Assembly (NCBI GenBank): GCA_017354595.1
Contig: JAFMQQ010000044.1
Span: forward strand, 1-11,427
Source: Micromonosporaceae bacterium
GTDB lineage: Bacteria > Actinomycetota > Actinomycetes > Mycobacteriales > Micromonosporaceae
DNA: 11,427 bases
Reading direction: 5' to 3'
The position numbers were made by a program, and so were the translations under genes. The first letter of the stretch is position 1, and each line of letters starts with the position of its first letter. Below, in pieces: positions 1 to 6,029 of the stretch. The notes beneath the pieces were generated by a model. It did no database searches. It saw nothing but the letters and a program-made list of their open reading frames with translations, and had not been told where the DNA came from.

Positions 1-1460
1 GCCAGGGCCGGTCCGGAGGCCGGCGCCGTGGCGCCCGGATCGGCGCCGCGGTCGGCCCGCTCGGCGAGCGCCGCCATCAGCACGTCGCCCATCAGCGAGA
101 TCGGCGGCGCTCCCATGGTGACCACCACGTCGCCATCGTGCGCCCGGCGGACCACCTCACCCGGTACCGCGTCCCAGTCCGGTACGAACGCCTTCGCGGT
201 CGGTGGCAGGTCGATCGCGGCGGTCAGCGCGACACCGCCCTGTCCCGGCTCCCGCACCTCGCCCGGCCCGAAGACCTCCAGCACCACCGCCTCGTCGGCC
301 AGGGCGAGCGCGGTCGCGATCTCCGCCTGCAGATCCCGGGTCCGGTACATGCGATAGGGCTGGAAGACCACGATCAGCCGGCCGGCGCCGGCCACCTCGC
401 GCAGCGTACGGAGCGCGGCCGTCATCGAGGTCGGGTGGTAGGCGTACTCGTCGTAGACCCGCACCCCGTCGGCGACACCCTTGAGCTCGAACCGGCGTCG
501 CACTCCCGGGAACGAGGCGAGCGCCTCCACAATGGACCCGAATGGCACCCCGAGCCGCAGCCCGACCAGGGCCGCCGCGGCCGAGTTCAGCCCGAGGTGC
601 CGGCCGGGCACCGGCAGCGACACCTGGCCCGCCGGCGTACCGTCCACAATGGCCTGATAGTGGACACCGGTTGCCGAGGAGGCCACCTCAGTCATCCGCA
701 GGTCCGAGTCGGGCGCCTCGCCGTAGGTGTACACGGTCAACCCGGCCTCGCGCGCCCGCTGGGCCAGCCGTTGCGTACCAGGGTCGTCCGCACAGGCGAC
801 CATGAAGCCGCCGGGCGTCACGCGCTCGCCGAACTCCAGGAAGGCGTCGGCGAGCGCCTCGATGTCGCCGTAGGTGTTGAGGTGGTCGGCATCGATGTTC
901 GTGACGACCGCGACGTGCGGCCGGTACAGCAGAAAGGACCGGTCGCTCTCGTCCGCCTCGATGATGAAGTACTCGCCGCCGCCGTGGTGCGCGTTGGAGC
1001 CCACCTCGGAGATCTCGCCACCGATCACAAAGGACGGATCCAGCCCGGCATGTTGGAACACCAGCGTGGTCATCGAGGTGGTCGTCGTCTTGCCATGGGT
1101 ACCGGCGATGGCGACAGCCCGCCGGCCGGTCATCGCCACCGCGAGCGCCTCGGCGCGGTGCAGTACGCGCAGCCCCCGCTGGCGCGCCTCCACCAGCTCC
1201 AGGTGGTCCTTCGGAATGGCCGTCGAGTAGACGACGGTATCCACACCGTCCAGATTGGACGGTTCGTGTCGCATGTGGATAGTGGCGCCGAGCGCCCGCA
1301 ACCCGTGCAGTGCCGGCCACTCGCGAAGCTCGCTGCCGGAGACCCGGATGCCGCGGGTGAGCAGCAACCGGGCCAGGGCGCTCATGCCGACCCCGCCGAC
1401 CCCGATCAGATGCACCGCGCCCAGATCCTCAGCGGTCAGCTCCGGCGCCACGTCCGTCAT
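1..1460 (-). CDS. murC: UDP-N-acetylmuramate--amino acid ligase MurC, open at left edge
   Basis: MurC joins the first stem amino acid (normally L-Ala) to UDP-MurNAc with ATP in the cytoplasm. Reading from ATG at 1460, 486 codons stay open to the window edge. An N-terminal nucleotide-sugar fold (HLIGVGGVGMSALA, residues 17-30) is followed by the Mur ligase P-loop GTHGKTTTTSM (120-130), the EADESDRS segment (168-175), NIDADHLNTYGD (188-199) and the C-terminal domain. Two family motifs are altered: DEYAYHPTSM (337-346) where MurC usually reads D-D-Y-A/G-H-H-P-T-E, and QPYRMYRTRDL (367-377) where QPHRYTRTRDL is typical. The last visible residues are Ala/Gly/Pro-rich, so the stop is probably close by. 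A strong ribosome binding site (GGGGGAG) lies 5 nt before ATG. murC follows murG after 54 nt and is the last gene of the visible operon. Identity is certain; whether it prefers Gly or L-Ala is open. Confidence 0.97.
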   Translation of the reverse strand, partial: MTDVAPELTAEDLGAVHLIGVGGVGMSALARLLLTRGIRVSGSELREWPALHGLRALGATIHMRHEPSNLDGVDTVVYSTAIPKDHLELVEARQRGLRVLHRAEALAVAMTGRRAVAIAGTHGKTTTTSMTTLVFQHAGLDPSFVIGGEISEVGSNAHHGGGEYFIIEADESDRSFLLYRPHVAVVTNIDADHLNTYGDIEALADAFLEFGERVTPGGFMVACADDPGTQRLAQRAREAGLTVYTYGEAPDSDLRMTEVASSATGVHYQAIVDGTPAGQVSLPVPGRHLGLNSAAAALVGLRLGVPFGSIVEALASFPGVRRRFELKGVADGVRVYDEYAYHPTSMTAALRTLREVAGAGRLIVVFQPYRMYRTRDLQAEIATALALADEAVVLEVFGPGEVREPGQGGVALTAAIDLPPTAKAFVPDWDAVPGEVVRRAHDGDVVVTMGAPPISLMGDVLMAALAERADRGADPGATAPASGPAL

Positions 1461-1465
1461 GGTGT

Positions 1466-1472
1466 CTCCCCC
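1466..1472 (-). promoter_or_regulatory. Ribosome binding site of murC
   Basis: The minus strand reads GGGGGAG followed by ACACC and the murC ATG, a 5-nt spacing. It is one of the strongest Shine-Dalgarno matches in the window and fixes the murC start at 1460. It also suggests that murC is initiated independently rather than by coupling to murG. Confidence 0.75.
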
Positions 1473-1498
1473 GTCACGCTGCCTCCCCCCAATCCGGC

Positions 1499-1514
1499 CA
1501 TCTCTTTCGAGACG
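1499..1514 (-). other. Small GNRA-tetraloop hairpin between murG and murC
   Basis: Directly after the murG stop codon the minus strand reads CGTCTC-GAAA-GAGATG. This can form a 6-bp stem (including one G-U pair) closed by a GAAA tetraloop. No run of T follows, so it does not look like an intrinsic terminator. It could be an mRNA-stability element between the two cistrons, or chance. Confidence 0.3.
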
Positions 1515-2618
1515 TCACACAAGTACCTCGTACATGAACGAACGCAACGCCTCGTCGCCGTCGCGGCGCCCGTACCCGGCCGCGGCGTGGCCCATCGCCA
1601 CCAGACGCCCCGGGTCGCGCAGCAGGCTGATGACCGTGCGCTCGATCCAGGCCGGGCTCAGGTCCGCGTCGTCCACCAGCAGCCCGCCACCGGCGCGTAC
1701 CACCGGCATCGCGTTGCGCCGCTGCTCGCCGTTGCCGTAGGGCAGCGGGACGTAGATCGCGGGCAGCCCGACCGCCGCGGTCTCCGCACAGGTCATCGCT
1801 CCGCCCCGGCACAGCGCGAGGTCGGCGGCGGCGTACCCGAGCTCCATCTCGGCGAGGAACCGCAGCGTGATGTACGGCGTCGGCAGATCCGGCGGGATCT
1901 CCACCGGCTCGTTGCGCGCCCCGATGATGTGCAGCACCTGGATCCCGGCCGAAGATATGGCCTTCGCCGCCCCGGCCATCGCGAGGTTGATCGACCGGGC
2001 GCCCTGCGAGGCGCCGAAGACGAACAGGGTCGGCCGGTCCGGGTGCAGGCCGAAGTGCGCCCGGGCACGGCCCCGCAGGGCGGCCCGGTCCAGGTGGGAG
2101 ATGGCCGGGCGCAGCGGTACCCCGGTCACCCGCGCCCCGCGCAGCGCCGGCGACTGCTCGACCTGGTGCGGGAAGCCGACCGCGACGTGCTTGGTGAACC
2201 GCATCCCCATCCGGTTGGCGACGCCCGGCGGTACGTTCACCTCGTGGATTACCGCCGGCGTGTGCCGGCGCCACGCGGCCAGGTACGCCGGCACCGCGAC
2301 GTACCCGCCGAAGCCGACCACCACGTCGGCGGCGACCTCGTCGAGCAGCGACCGGGTCACCCGGGCGGCGCGCCACATCCGGTCCGGAGTACGTAGCAGA
2401 TTCATGTTCACCGCGCGGGGCAGCTGGTAGGCGGGGACCAGGCGCAGGTCGTACCCGCGCGGCGGGATGATCTCCGTCTCCAGGCCTTTCGCCGTGCCGA
2501 GGCAGGTGATCCGGATCTCCGGGTCGTGCCGGCGCAGGCAGTCAGCGAAGGCGAGCAACGGATAGATGTGGCCACCGGTACCGCCACCCGCCAGTACGAC
2601 GGAGCGTGGCACGCCCAT
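1515..2618 (-). CDS. murG: Lipid II-forming GlcNAc transferase MurG
   Basis: MurG transfers GlcNAc from UDP-GlcNAc to lipid I on the inner face of the membrane, giving lipid II. The 367-residue GT-B protein shows the N-terminal GGTGGHI loop (residues 12-18), VGFGGYVAVPAYLAA (101-115), HEVN (125-128, where E. coli has HEQN), GASQGAR (202-208, the second glycine loop), the donor-site segment RGGAMTCAE (271-279) and PLPYGNGEQRRNA (291-303). A GTG one codon upstream is possible, but ATG at 2618 is preferred: it follows GGAGAGGAGAT at a 6-nt spacing and overlaps the ftsW stop as TGATG, implying translational coupling. Length is normal for the family. It sits between ftsW and murC, as in most actinobacterial dcw clusters. 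Confidence 0.97.
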   Translation of the reverse strand: MGVPRSVVLAGGGTGGHIYPLLAFADCLRRHDPEIRITCLGTAKGLETEIIPPRGYDLRLVPAYQLPRAVNMNLLRTPDRMWRAARVTRSLLDEVAADVVVGFGGYVAVPAYLAAWRRHTPAVIHEVNVPPGVANRMGMRFTKHVAVGFPHQVEQSPALRGARVTGVPLRPAISHLDRAALRGRARAHFGLHPDRPTLFVFGASQGARSINLAMAGAAKAISSAGIQVLHIIGARNEPVEIPPDLPTPYITLRFLAEMELGYAAADLALCRGGAMTCAETAAVGLPAIYVPLPYGNGEQRRNAMPVVRAGGGLLVDDADLSPAWIERTVISLLRDPGRLVAMGHAAAGYGRRDGDEALRSFMYEVLV

Positions 2619-4078
2619 CACGATCTCCTCTCCGAGCTACGCCGGGTGCGCGGCGTGTGCGTGCGCGGCGCGGCCTGCCGCTGCCCCGGGCGTCGCGGCT
2701 CCCGCTGCCGCGGCAATGGGGGCAACGGCGCCCAGAGTAGTCGTACCCAGCGATCCGGCGGACGCGCATGGAGGGCTCGCGCCGCGTCCGGCTCGGCCCG
2801 GGCGAACGAGGCGAGCAGCCCGACCGCGGCCAGGGTCACCACCAGCGCGCTCCCGCCGTCGGAGATGAACGGCAGCGGCAGGCCGGTGATCGGCAGCAGC
2901 CCGGTGACGCCACCGATGTTGATCATCGCCTGGCCGATCAGCCAGATGGTGATGGCGGCGGCCACCATGCGCCGGAACGGGTCATCCACCCGGCGGGCGA
3001 TGCGCAGTCCGGTGTAGCCGAGTACGGCGAACAGTCCGAGTACCACGAAGCAACCCACCACGCCGAGTTCCTCGGCGATCACCGCGAAGATGAAGTCGTT
3101 GTGCCCGTTGGGCAGGTACCCCCACTTCAGCCGCCCCTGCCCCAGCCCGACCCCGAACCAGCCCCCGTTCGCGATCGCGTACATCCCGTGGATCGCCTGG
3201 TAGCACTCGGCCTGGGCGGCCTGGACGCTGGAGCAGGCGCCGGGGTCGGCGAAGGTGGTCAGCCGCTCCACCCGGTACCCCATCCCGGGCAGCAGGATCA
3301 GGAAGAGCATGCCGGTCGCCGCCACCAGGCCCATAGCGAAGAAGACCCGCAGCCGCACCCCGGCCGCCCAGAGCAGCCCGACGAACAGGATCAGCAGGCA
3401 GGTCATGGTGCCGAAGTCCTGGTACCCGATCATGATGAACAGCACGGCGGCGACCGGGAAGAGCGGCGTGGCCACGTCCCGGAACCGGGCGACCTCGGGG
3501 CCTTTGGCGACCAGAACCTGCGCCCCCCACAGGGCGAGCGCCAGCTTGGCCAACTCGGAGGGCTGCACCTGCAACGGGCCGAGGTACAGCCAGAGGCTGT
3601 TGATAGCGTCCGCGTGGACGGGCCCGAGCGCCACCTGGTGCCGCGCCAGGGCGGAGAGCACCCCGAGCAGGTCCAGCACCAGCAGCAGTATCACGGAGAC
3701 GATCAGCAGCGGCAGGCCGAGCGCCCGGTAGGTGCGCGCCGGCAACCGCTGGAAGATCCAGAAGGCGACCAGCCCGACCAGGGAGAAGACCGCCTGCTTG
3801 CTGACGTAGCTGTATGCGTTGCCCACCCGGCTGTAGGCCTGCACGCTGGTCGCCGAGAAGACCATCACCAGGCCGATCAGCAGCAACAGGCCGGCGCTGG
3901 CCAACAGCAGATAGTACGAGGCGAGGGGGCGCTGCAGGACGCCGCGCAAGATGGCCAGCGGCCCGGATCTCGCCGCTGCGGTGGGCGGGCCGGACACCTG
4001 CTCCGGCCGGGCCGCCGTCGTCGCGCCGATCTCCCCCACGTTCTCATCATCGGCGCCCGGCCGGCCTGGGCCGGTCAC
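2618..4078 (-). CDS. ftsW: Septal peptidoglycan glycosyltransferase FtsW (SEDS family)
   Basis: FtsW is the SEDS polymerase that builds septal glycan strands from lipid II with its class B PBP partner. The 486-residue protein has a soluble N-terminal tail of about 50 residues, then about ten hydrophobic segments from residue 54 to 427. Family landmarks are QPSELAKLAL (172-181), GLGQGRLKWGYLPNGHNDFIFAVIAEELG (311-339, containing the conserved catalytic Asp at 328) and PFISDGGSA (403-411). A basic, proline-rich tail of about 55 residues is typical of actinobacteria. The block usually reading G-A-x-R-W before QPSE is replaced by DAINSLWLYLG, and QPDLGT reads YQDFGT. The start is weak: GTG at 4078 gives the longest frame without a clear ribosome binding site, and GTG at codon 14 is an alternative. 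Upstream lies the plus-strand island, so ftsW probably needs its own promoter, which I could not identify. Confidence 0.95.
   Translation of the reverse strand: MTGPGRPGADDENVGEIGATTAARPEQVSGPPTAAARSGPLAILRGVLQRPLASYYLLLASAGLLLLIGLVMVFSATSVQAYSRVGNAYSYVSKQAVFSLVGLVAFWIFQRLPARTYRALGLPLLIVSVILLLVLDLLGVLSALARHQVALGPVHADAINSLWLYLGPLQVQPSELAKLALALWGAQVLVAKGPEVARFRDVATPLFPVAAVLFIMIGYQDFGTMTCLLILFVGLLWAAGVRLRVFFAMGLVAATGMLFLILLPGMGYRVERLTTFADPGACSSVQAAQAECYQAIHGMYAIANGGWFGVGLGQGRLKWGYLPNGHNDFIFAVIAEELGVVGCFVVLGLFAVLGYTGLRIARRVDDPFRRMVAAAITIWLIGQAMINIGGVTGLLPITGLPLPFISDGGSALVVTLAAVGLLASFARAEPDAARALHARPPDRWVRLLWAPLPPLPRQREPRRPGQRQAAPRTHTPRTRRSSERRS
2623..2633 (-). promoter_or_regulatory. Ribosome binding site of murG, inside the end of ftsW
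   Basis: The minus strand reads GGAGAGGAGAT, with its second GGAG ending 6 nt before ATG at 2618. It lies within the last codons of ftsW and decides the murG start in favour of ATG 2618 over GTG 2621. Confidence 0.6.
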
Positions 4079-4302
4079 CCGGCACGGCGTGTCGGGCGAT
4101 CACGGATCGCGGGTACCTCGATATGCGGCAACCAGGTCCTTTGTGTACCGCGTCTGCGTGGCAGGATTCCAGTTTCACGAGGCCGCCAGCGTGGCGACCG
4201 AGAGCAGGAAGCCGTGGAGCAGGTGTATCGGGATCTCCGGGACCGGACCGTCTTCGTCCCCGGACGCGGCCGGTTCGTGCGCGACACCAAGCCTGGTTCG
4301 CA
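4079..4302. other. 224-nt gap at the left end of the island, holding a short ORF remnant
   Basis: No full-length gene is visible here. On the plus strand a 30-codon frame runs from GTG at 4214 to TGA at 4306 (begins VEQVYRDLRDR, ends GRFVRDTKPGSQ). AGGAAG lies just 2 nt before the GTG, and its stop overlaps the nucleotidyltransferase start as GTGA, as in coupled genes. It may be the 3' end of a decayed gene. The VRDTK string faintly resembles the VRDSKDP segment of small DUF397 proteins, which is too little to assign. On the minus strand this stretch should contain the ftsW promoter if ftsW is transcribed separately, but I see no convincing -35/-10 pair. Confidence 0.4.
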
Positions 4303-4728
4303 GTGACTGAACAGCGGCGTGCAGAGGTCGGGTACATCCTCCGTGCGGTCTGCGCATGGGCCGCGGATCATGTGGACGTGCGGGGCGTTGTGCTGGTTGG
4401 ATCCTGGGCGCGTGACGCCGCCCACGCGGAGTCCGATGTGGACATTGTCGTGCTGACTGACACGGCTGGGCATGCCGACGCCGAAGTTTGGACGCTTCTG
4501 CTCGATGGGCCGGTCATCGCCGAACGGCAGTGGGGGCCGGTGCGCGAGGTACGCGTCCGGCGCGCGTCGGGTCTCGAAGTGGAGCTGGACATCGCCCCGC
4601 TGAGCTGGGCCGGCAGCCATCCGGTCGACCCCGGCACGTATCGCGTAATGCGCGACGGGCACCGTATCGCCCATGATCCTGGCGACGTCCTGGCCGCCCT
4701 CTCGGCCGCCTGCCGGGCGGCTCGGTGA
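4303..4728 (+). CDS. Stand-alone minimal nucleotidyltransferase (MNT-type fold)
   Basis: The 141-residue product carries the polymerase-beta-type nucleotidyltransferase signature: GSWAR (residues 33-37), then SDVDIVVL (44-51) with the two metal-binding aspartates D45 and D47. A third acidic site follows in EVELDIAPL (92-100). Such domains transfer a nucleotide to protein, RNA or small molecules. Many act as antitoxins to HEPN toxins or as antibiotic modifiers, but no HEPN gene or helical substrate domain is present, so the target is unknown. GTG at 4303 is chosen because the recognisable fold begins soon after and because it overlaps the stop of a short upstream frame as GTGA. An in-frame ATG further upstream would add an Arg/Pro-rich tail unlike a real protein. 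Codons ending in A or T (GTT, GGA, CGT, GCA) are more common than in the Mur genes, consistent with acquired DNA. Confidence 0.75.
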   Translation: MTEQRRAEVGYILRAVCAWAADHVDVRGVVLVGSWARDAAHAESDVDIVVLTDTAGHADAEVWTLLLDGPVIAERQWGPVREVRVRRASGLEVELDIAPLSWAGSHPVDPGTYRVMRDGHRIAHDPGDVLAALSAACRAAR

Positions 4729-4741
4729 TCAGCCCTGGCCG

Positions 4742-4772
4742 GGCATACCTTGATGGCATACTGTGCGGTATG
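4742..4772 (+). promoter_or_regulatory. Putative antitoxin operator with repeated GCATAC half-sites
   Basis: GGCATAC occurs twice as a direct repeat (4742-4748 and 4755-4761). CATAC at 4757-4761 pairs with GTATG at 4768-4772, and CATACC at 4744-4749 pairs with GGTATG at 4767-4772. The half-sites surround the likely -10 element and the antitoxin start codon. That is where ribbon-helix-helix antitoxins usually bind to repress their own operon. The repeats are seen directly; the operator role is inferred. Confidence 0.5.
4754..4762 (+). promoter_or_regulatory. Extended -10 promoter element for a leaderless mazEF transcript
   Basis: TGG directly precedes CATACT (4757-4762), a 4/6 match to TATAAT with the TGn extension. 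The hexamer ends 7 nt before the antitoxin ATG at 4770, so transcription would start at or very near the A of ATG. No Shine-Dalgarno sequence precedes that ATG, which fits a leaderless mRNA, common in actinobacteria. The -35 region (CTGGCC at 4735-4740) is poor. Confidence 0.5.
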
Positions 4773-5021
4773 AGCGTCACGACGATCAAGATCGACTCGG
4801 GATTGCGGGACCGTCTGGCACGCGTGGCCTCCACCGACTATGACGGCGCCACGCTGGGCGAGGCGTTGCAGCGCCTGATCGCCGAGCATGAGGAGCGAAT
4901 GGTGCTGCTGGCGTACGAGCGGTTGCGAGCCGACGAACAGGAATGGGCGTCCTACCGCAACGAGTCGCGGCTGACGGACAACGCTGCCGGGGACTGGCTG
5001 CGGCAGGATCCCGCGGCATGA
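4770..5021 (+). CDS. Ribbon-helix-helix antitoxin, MazE-like
   Basis: The 83-residue protein begins SVTTIKIDSGLRDRLARVA, the beta-strand-plus-helix start of an RHH/MetJ-Arc DNA-binding domain (about residues 3-40). It continues into a charged helical C-terminus with aromatic residues (W59, Y62, W76), the kind of tail that wraps the toxin. It is expected to neutralise the MazF-type toxin encoded 7 nt downstream and to repress the shared promoter as a complex. The ATG at 4770 has no ribosome binding site but sits 7 nt after a -10 element, so leaderless translation is likely. The specific RHH family was not assigned. Confidence 0.85.
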   Translation: MSVTTIKIDSGLRDRLARVASTDYDGATLGEALQRLIAEHEERMVLLAYERLRADEQEWASYRNESRLTDNAAGDWLRQDPAA

Positions 5022-5028
5022 GCAGGCG

Positions 5029-5376
5029 ATGGTCGTGAGCCGGGTCCTCACCTGGCAGACCTGGATGGTCGACTTCGGACACCCGGTCGGAAGTGAGCAG
5101 GGCGGGCTGCGCCCAGCCGTTATAGTCGCCTCCGCAATGCACAGCCGGTTCCCGATCGACATGACGATCGTGGTTCCGCTGACCACCCGAGACCGCGGCC
5201 TACCCCACCATGTCCCAGTGAACTCGGATCAGGCCGGGCTTAGGCGGCCGAGTTTCGCTCGCACGGAGGACATCATCGCGGTCTCGACTCAGCGCCTTGG
5301 TCCCCGCCCGCTCGGTACTCTGAGCGAGGTGGAGGCGGACGAGGTACGTCGCTGGGTTCATCGGATGGTCGGGTAG
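5029..5376 (+). CDS. MazF/PemK-type endoribonuclease toxin
   Basis: MazF toxins cut RNA at short specific sequences and arrest growth when the antitoxin is lost. The 115-residue protein shows the SH3-like barrel signature WMVDFGHPVGSEQGGLRPAVIV (residues 12-33), with the conserved Arg of RPA at 28, and VVPLTTRDRGLPHHVPV (48-64), with the conserved Thr pair. It closes with LGTLSEVEADEVRRWVHRMVG (95-115), the usual C-terminal helix. ATG at 5029 is 2 nt from AGG, whereas GTG at 5035 (giving VSRVLTW) has AGG at 8 nt and matches the usual MazF N-terminus, so it may be the real start. The key RNase residues are present, so it looks active. Cleavage specificity cannot be read from sequence. Confidence 0.9.
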   Translation: MVVSRVLTWQTWMVDFGHPVGSEQGGLRPAVIVASAMHSRFPIDMTIVVPLTTRDRGLPHHVPVNSDQAGLRRPSFARTEDIIAVSTQRLGPRPLGTLSEVEADEVRRWVHRMVG

Positions 5377-5515
5377 CTCGGCACTGCCTCAGCCTCCACA
5401 GTGGATCCCCCACACCGGAGACCTCCCCCGGGGCCCCGGACGCGGTTCGTTACCGGTACCATCAGTCCACTTTGGAGAGCCACAAGTCGATCTCGCGAGA
5501 TCCTGGGGGGCAACG
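5377..5515. other. 139-nt intergenic region rich in palindromes
   Basis: Between the toxin stop and the next start are several dyads: TCCACAGTGGA (5395-5405), a perfect 12-bp CCGGGGCCCCGG (5428-5439), TACCGGTA (5451-5458), TCCACTTTGGA (5466-5476) and a perfect 14-bp palindrome at 5489-5502. None is followed by a T run. The GC-rich one could slow transcription after the toxin gene but is not a classical terminator. Confidence 0.55.
5489..5502. promoter_or_regulatory. Perfect 14-bp palindrome GATCTCGCGAGATC upstream of the 170-residue ORF
   Basis: The sequence equals its own reverse complement over all 14 bases. It ends 2 nt before the GGGGGG ribosome binding site (5505-5510) and 13 nt before the GTG start. 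Its position suits an operator or an RNA hairpin masking translation initiation. No cognate regulator is identifiable. Confidence 0.4.
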
Positions 5516-6028
5516 GTGTCGCTGGGCCGGGAACGGCGGGCAGTCGAACTGCGCCTTAACACATCAGACGTGGCGTCCGCGATCGAGGTCATCCGCCGCG
5601 ACCGCACCCGCGCGCGAAGCGCGAGTGGGCTGGTGACCAAGGTCCGCAACGATGGCTCGATCACCGCGTGGACCTGGCGGATCTGGTACAGCCCGCACCT
5701 CACCGGGCAGGTCACCCAGCGGCAGGGCCACATCGTGCTGACCGGGACGATCCGCGAGTCCCGCAGGACGTTCGCGATACGGTGGTCGAGCGCCGCGGCG
5801 AGCGTGCTGCTCACCGCCACCGGTGTGGTCAGTCTGGCGGCGGGCTTCGACGCCGCGGCGTCCGTCTCGGACCTGGCTGTCGCGGCCGCTTTCGGCGGGC
5901 TGACCTTCTGGAACTGGCGCGTGCAGCCGGCATCCTTCAACCACAAGTCCGAACGCCTGCTGGATGCCATCCGTGACCTCGCCCCGATTGAGCGGCAGCG
6001 TCCCGGCCGGCGCCGGACACCGGCGTGA
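5516..6028 (+). CDS. Unrecognised 170-residue protein with predicted membrane hairpin
   Basis: I do not recognise this family. The N-terminal 85 residues look soluble, mixed and charged, with a strand-rich centre (SITAWTWRIWYSPHLTG, then GHIVLTGTIRES at 71-82). Two hydrophobic stretches follow, about 91-110 and 114-134, separated by FDAA, which suggests a short membrane hairpin. After this come a helical segment (HKSERLLDAIRDLAP, 143-157) and an Arg-rich end. The GTG start follows GGGGGG at 5 nt. The gene converges on murD2 with only 1 nt between the stop codons and no terminator between them. The opposite-strand frame over the same DNA (5389-5970) has no plausible start signal or recognisable features, so the plus-strand frame is preferred. 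Confidence 0.6.
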   Translation: MSLGRERRAVELRLNTSDVASAIEVIRRDRTRARSASGLVTKVRNDGSITAWTWRIWYSPHLTGQVTQRQGHIVLTGTIRESRRTFAIRWSSAAASVLLTATGVVSLAAGFDAAASVSDLAVAAAFGGLTFWNWRVQPASFNHKSERLLDAIRDLAPIERQRPGRRRTPA

Positions 6029-6029
6029 G

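Noticed and set aside
1460..1503. 14-codon leader peptide (starts MAGLGGG) ending in an ATGA overlap with murC
   Set aside because: No ribosome binding site of its own, composition looks like a chance reading of the G-rich Shine-Dalgarno region, and murC has its own strong site.
138..2396. 752-codon open frame on the plus strand
   Set aside because: It lies antisense to murC and murG, is full of Arg/Gly/Pro/His low-complexity sequence, has no recognisable motif, and is explained by the high-GC third positions of the real genes.
2768..4306. 512-codon plus-strand frame, with minus-strand 2982-3530 also open
   Set aside because: Both are shadows of ftsW; the Gln/Gly/Glu-rich translation has no domain. 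Only the last 30 codons, beyond ftsW, were kept as a possible remnant.
4368..5186. 272-codon minus-strand frame opposite the nucleotidyltransferase and antitoxin genes
   Set aside because: No motif or plausible start signal, while the plus strand carries two recognisable domains.
5428..5439. Intrinsic terminator after the toxin gene
   Set aside because: The CCGGGGCCCCGG dyad leaves no workable loop if fully paired and is not followed by a T run.
4079..6029. Insertion sequence or prophage origin of the island
   Set aside because: No transposase, integrase, terminal inverted repeats, attachment site or tRNA gene could be found, so the mechanism of insertion is left open.
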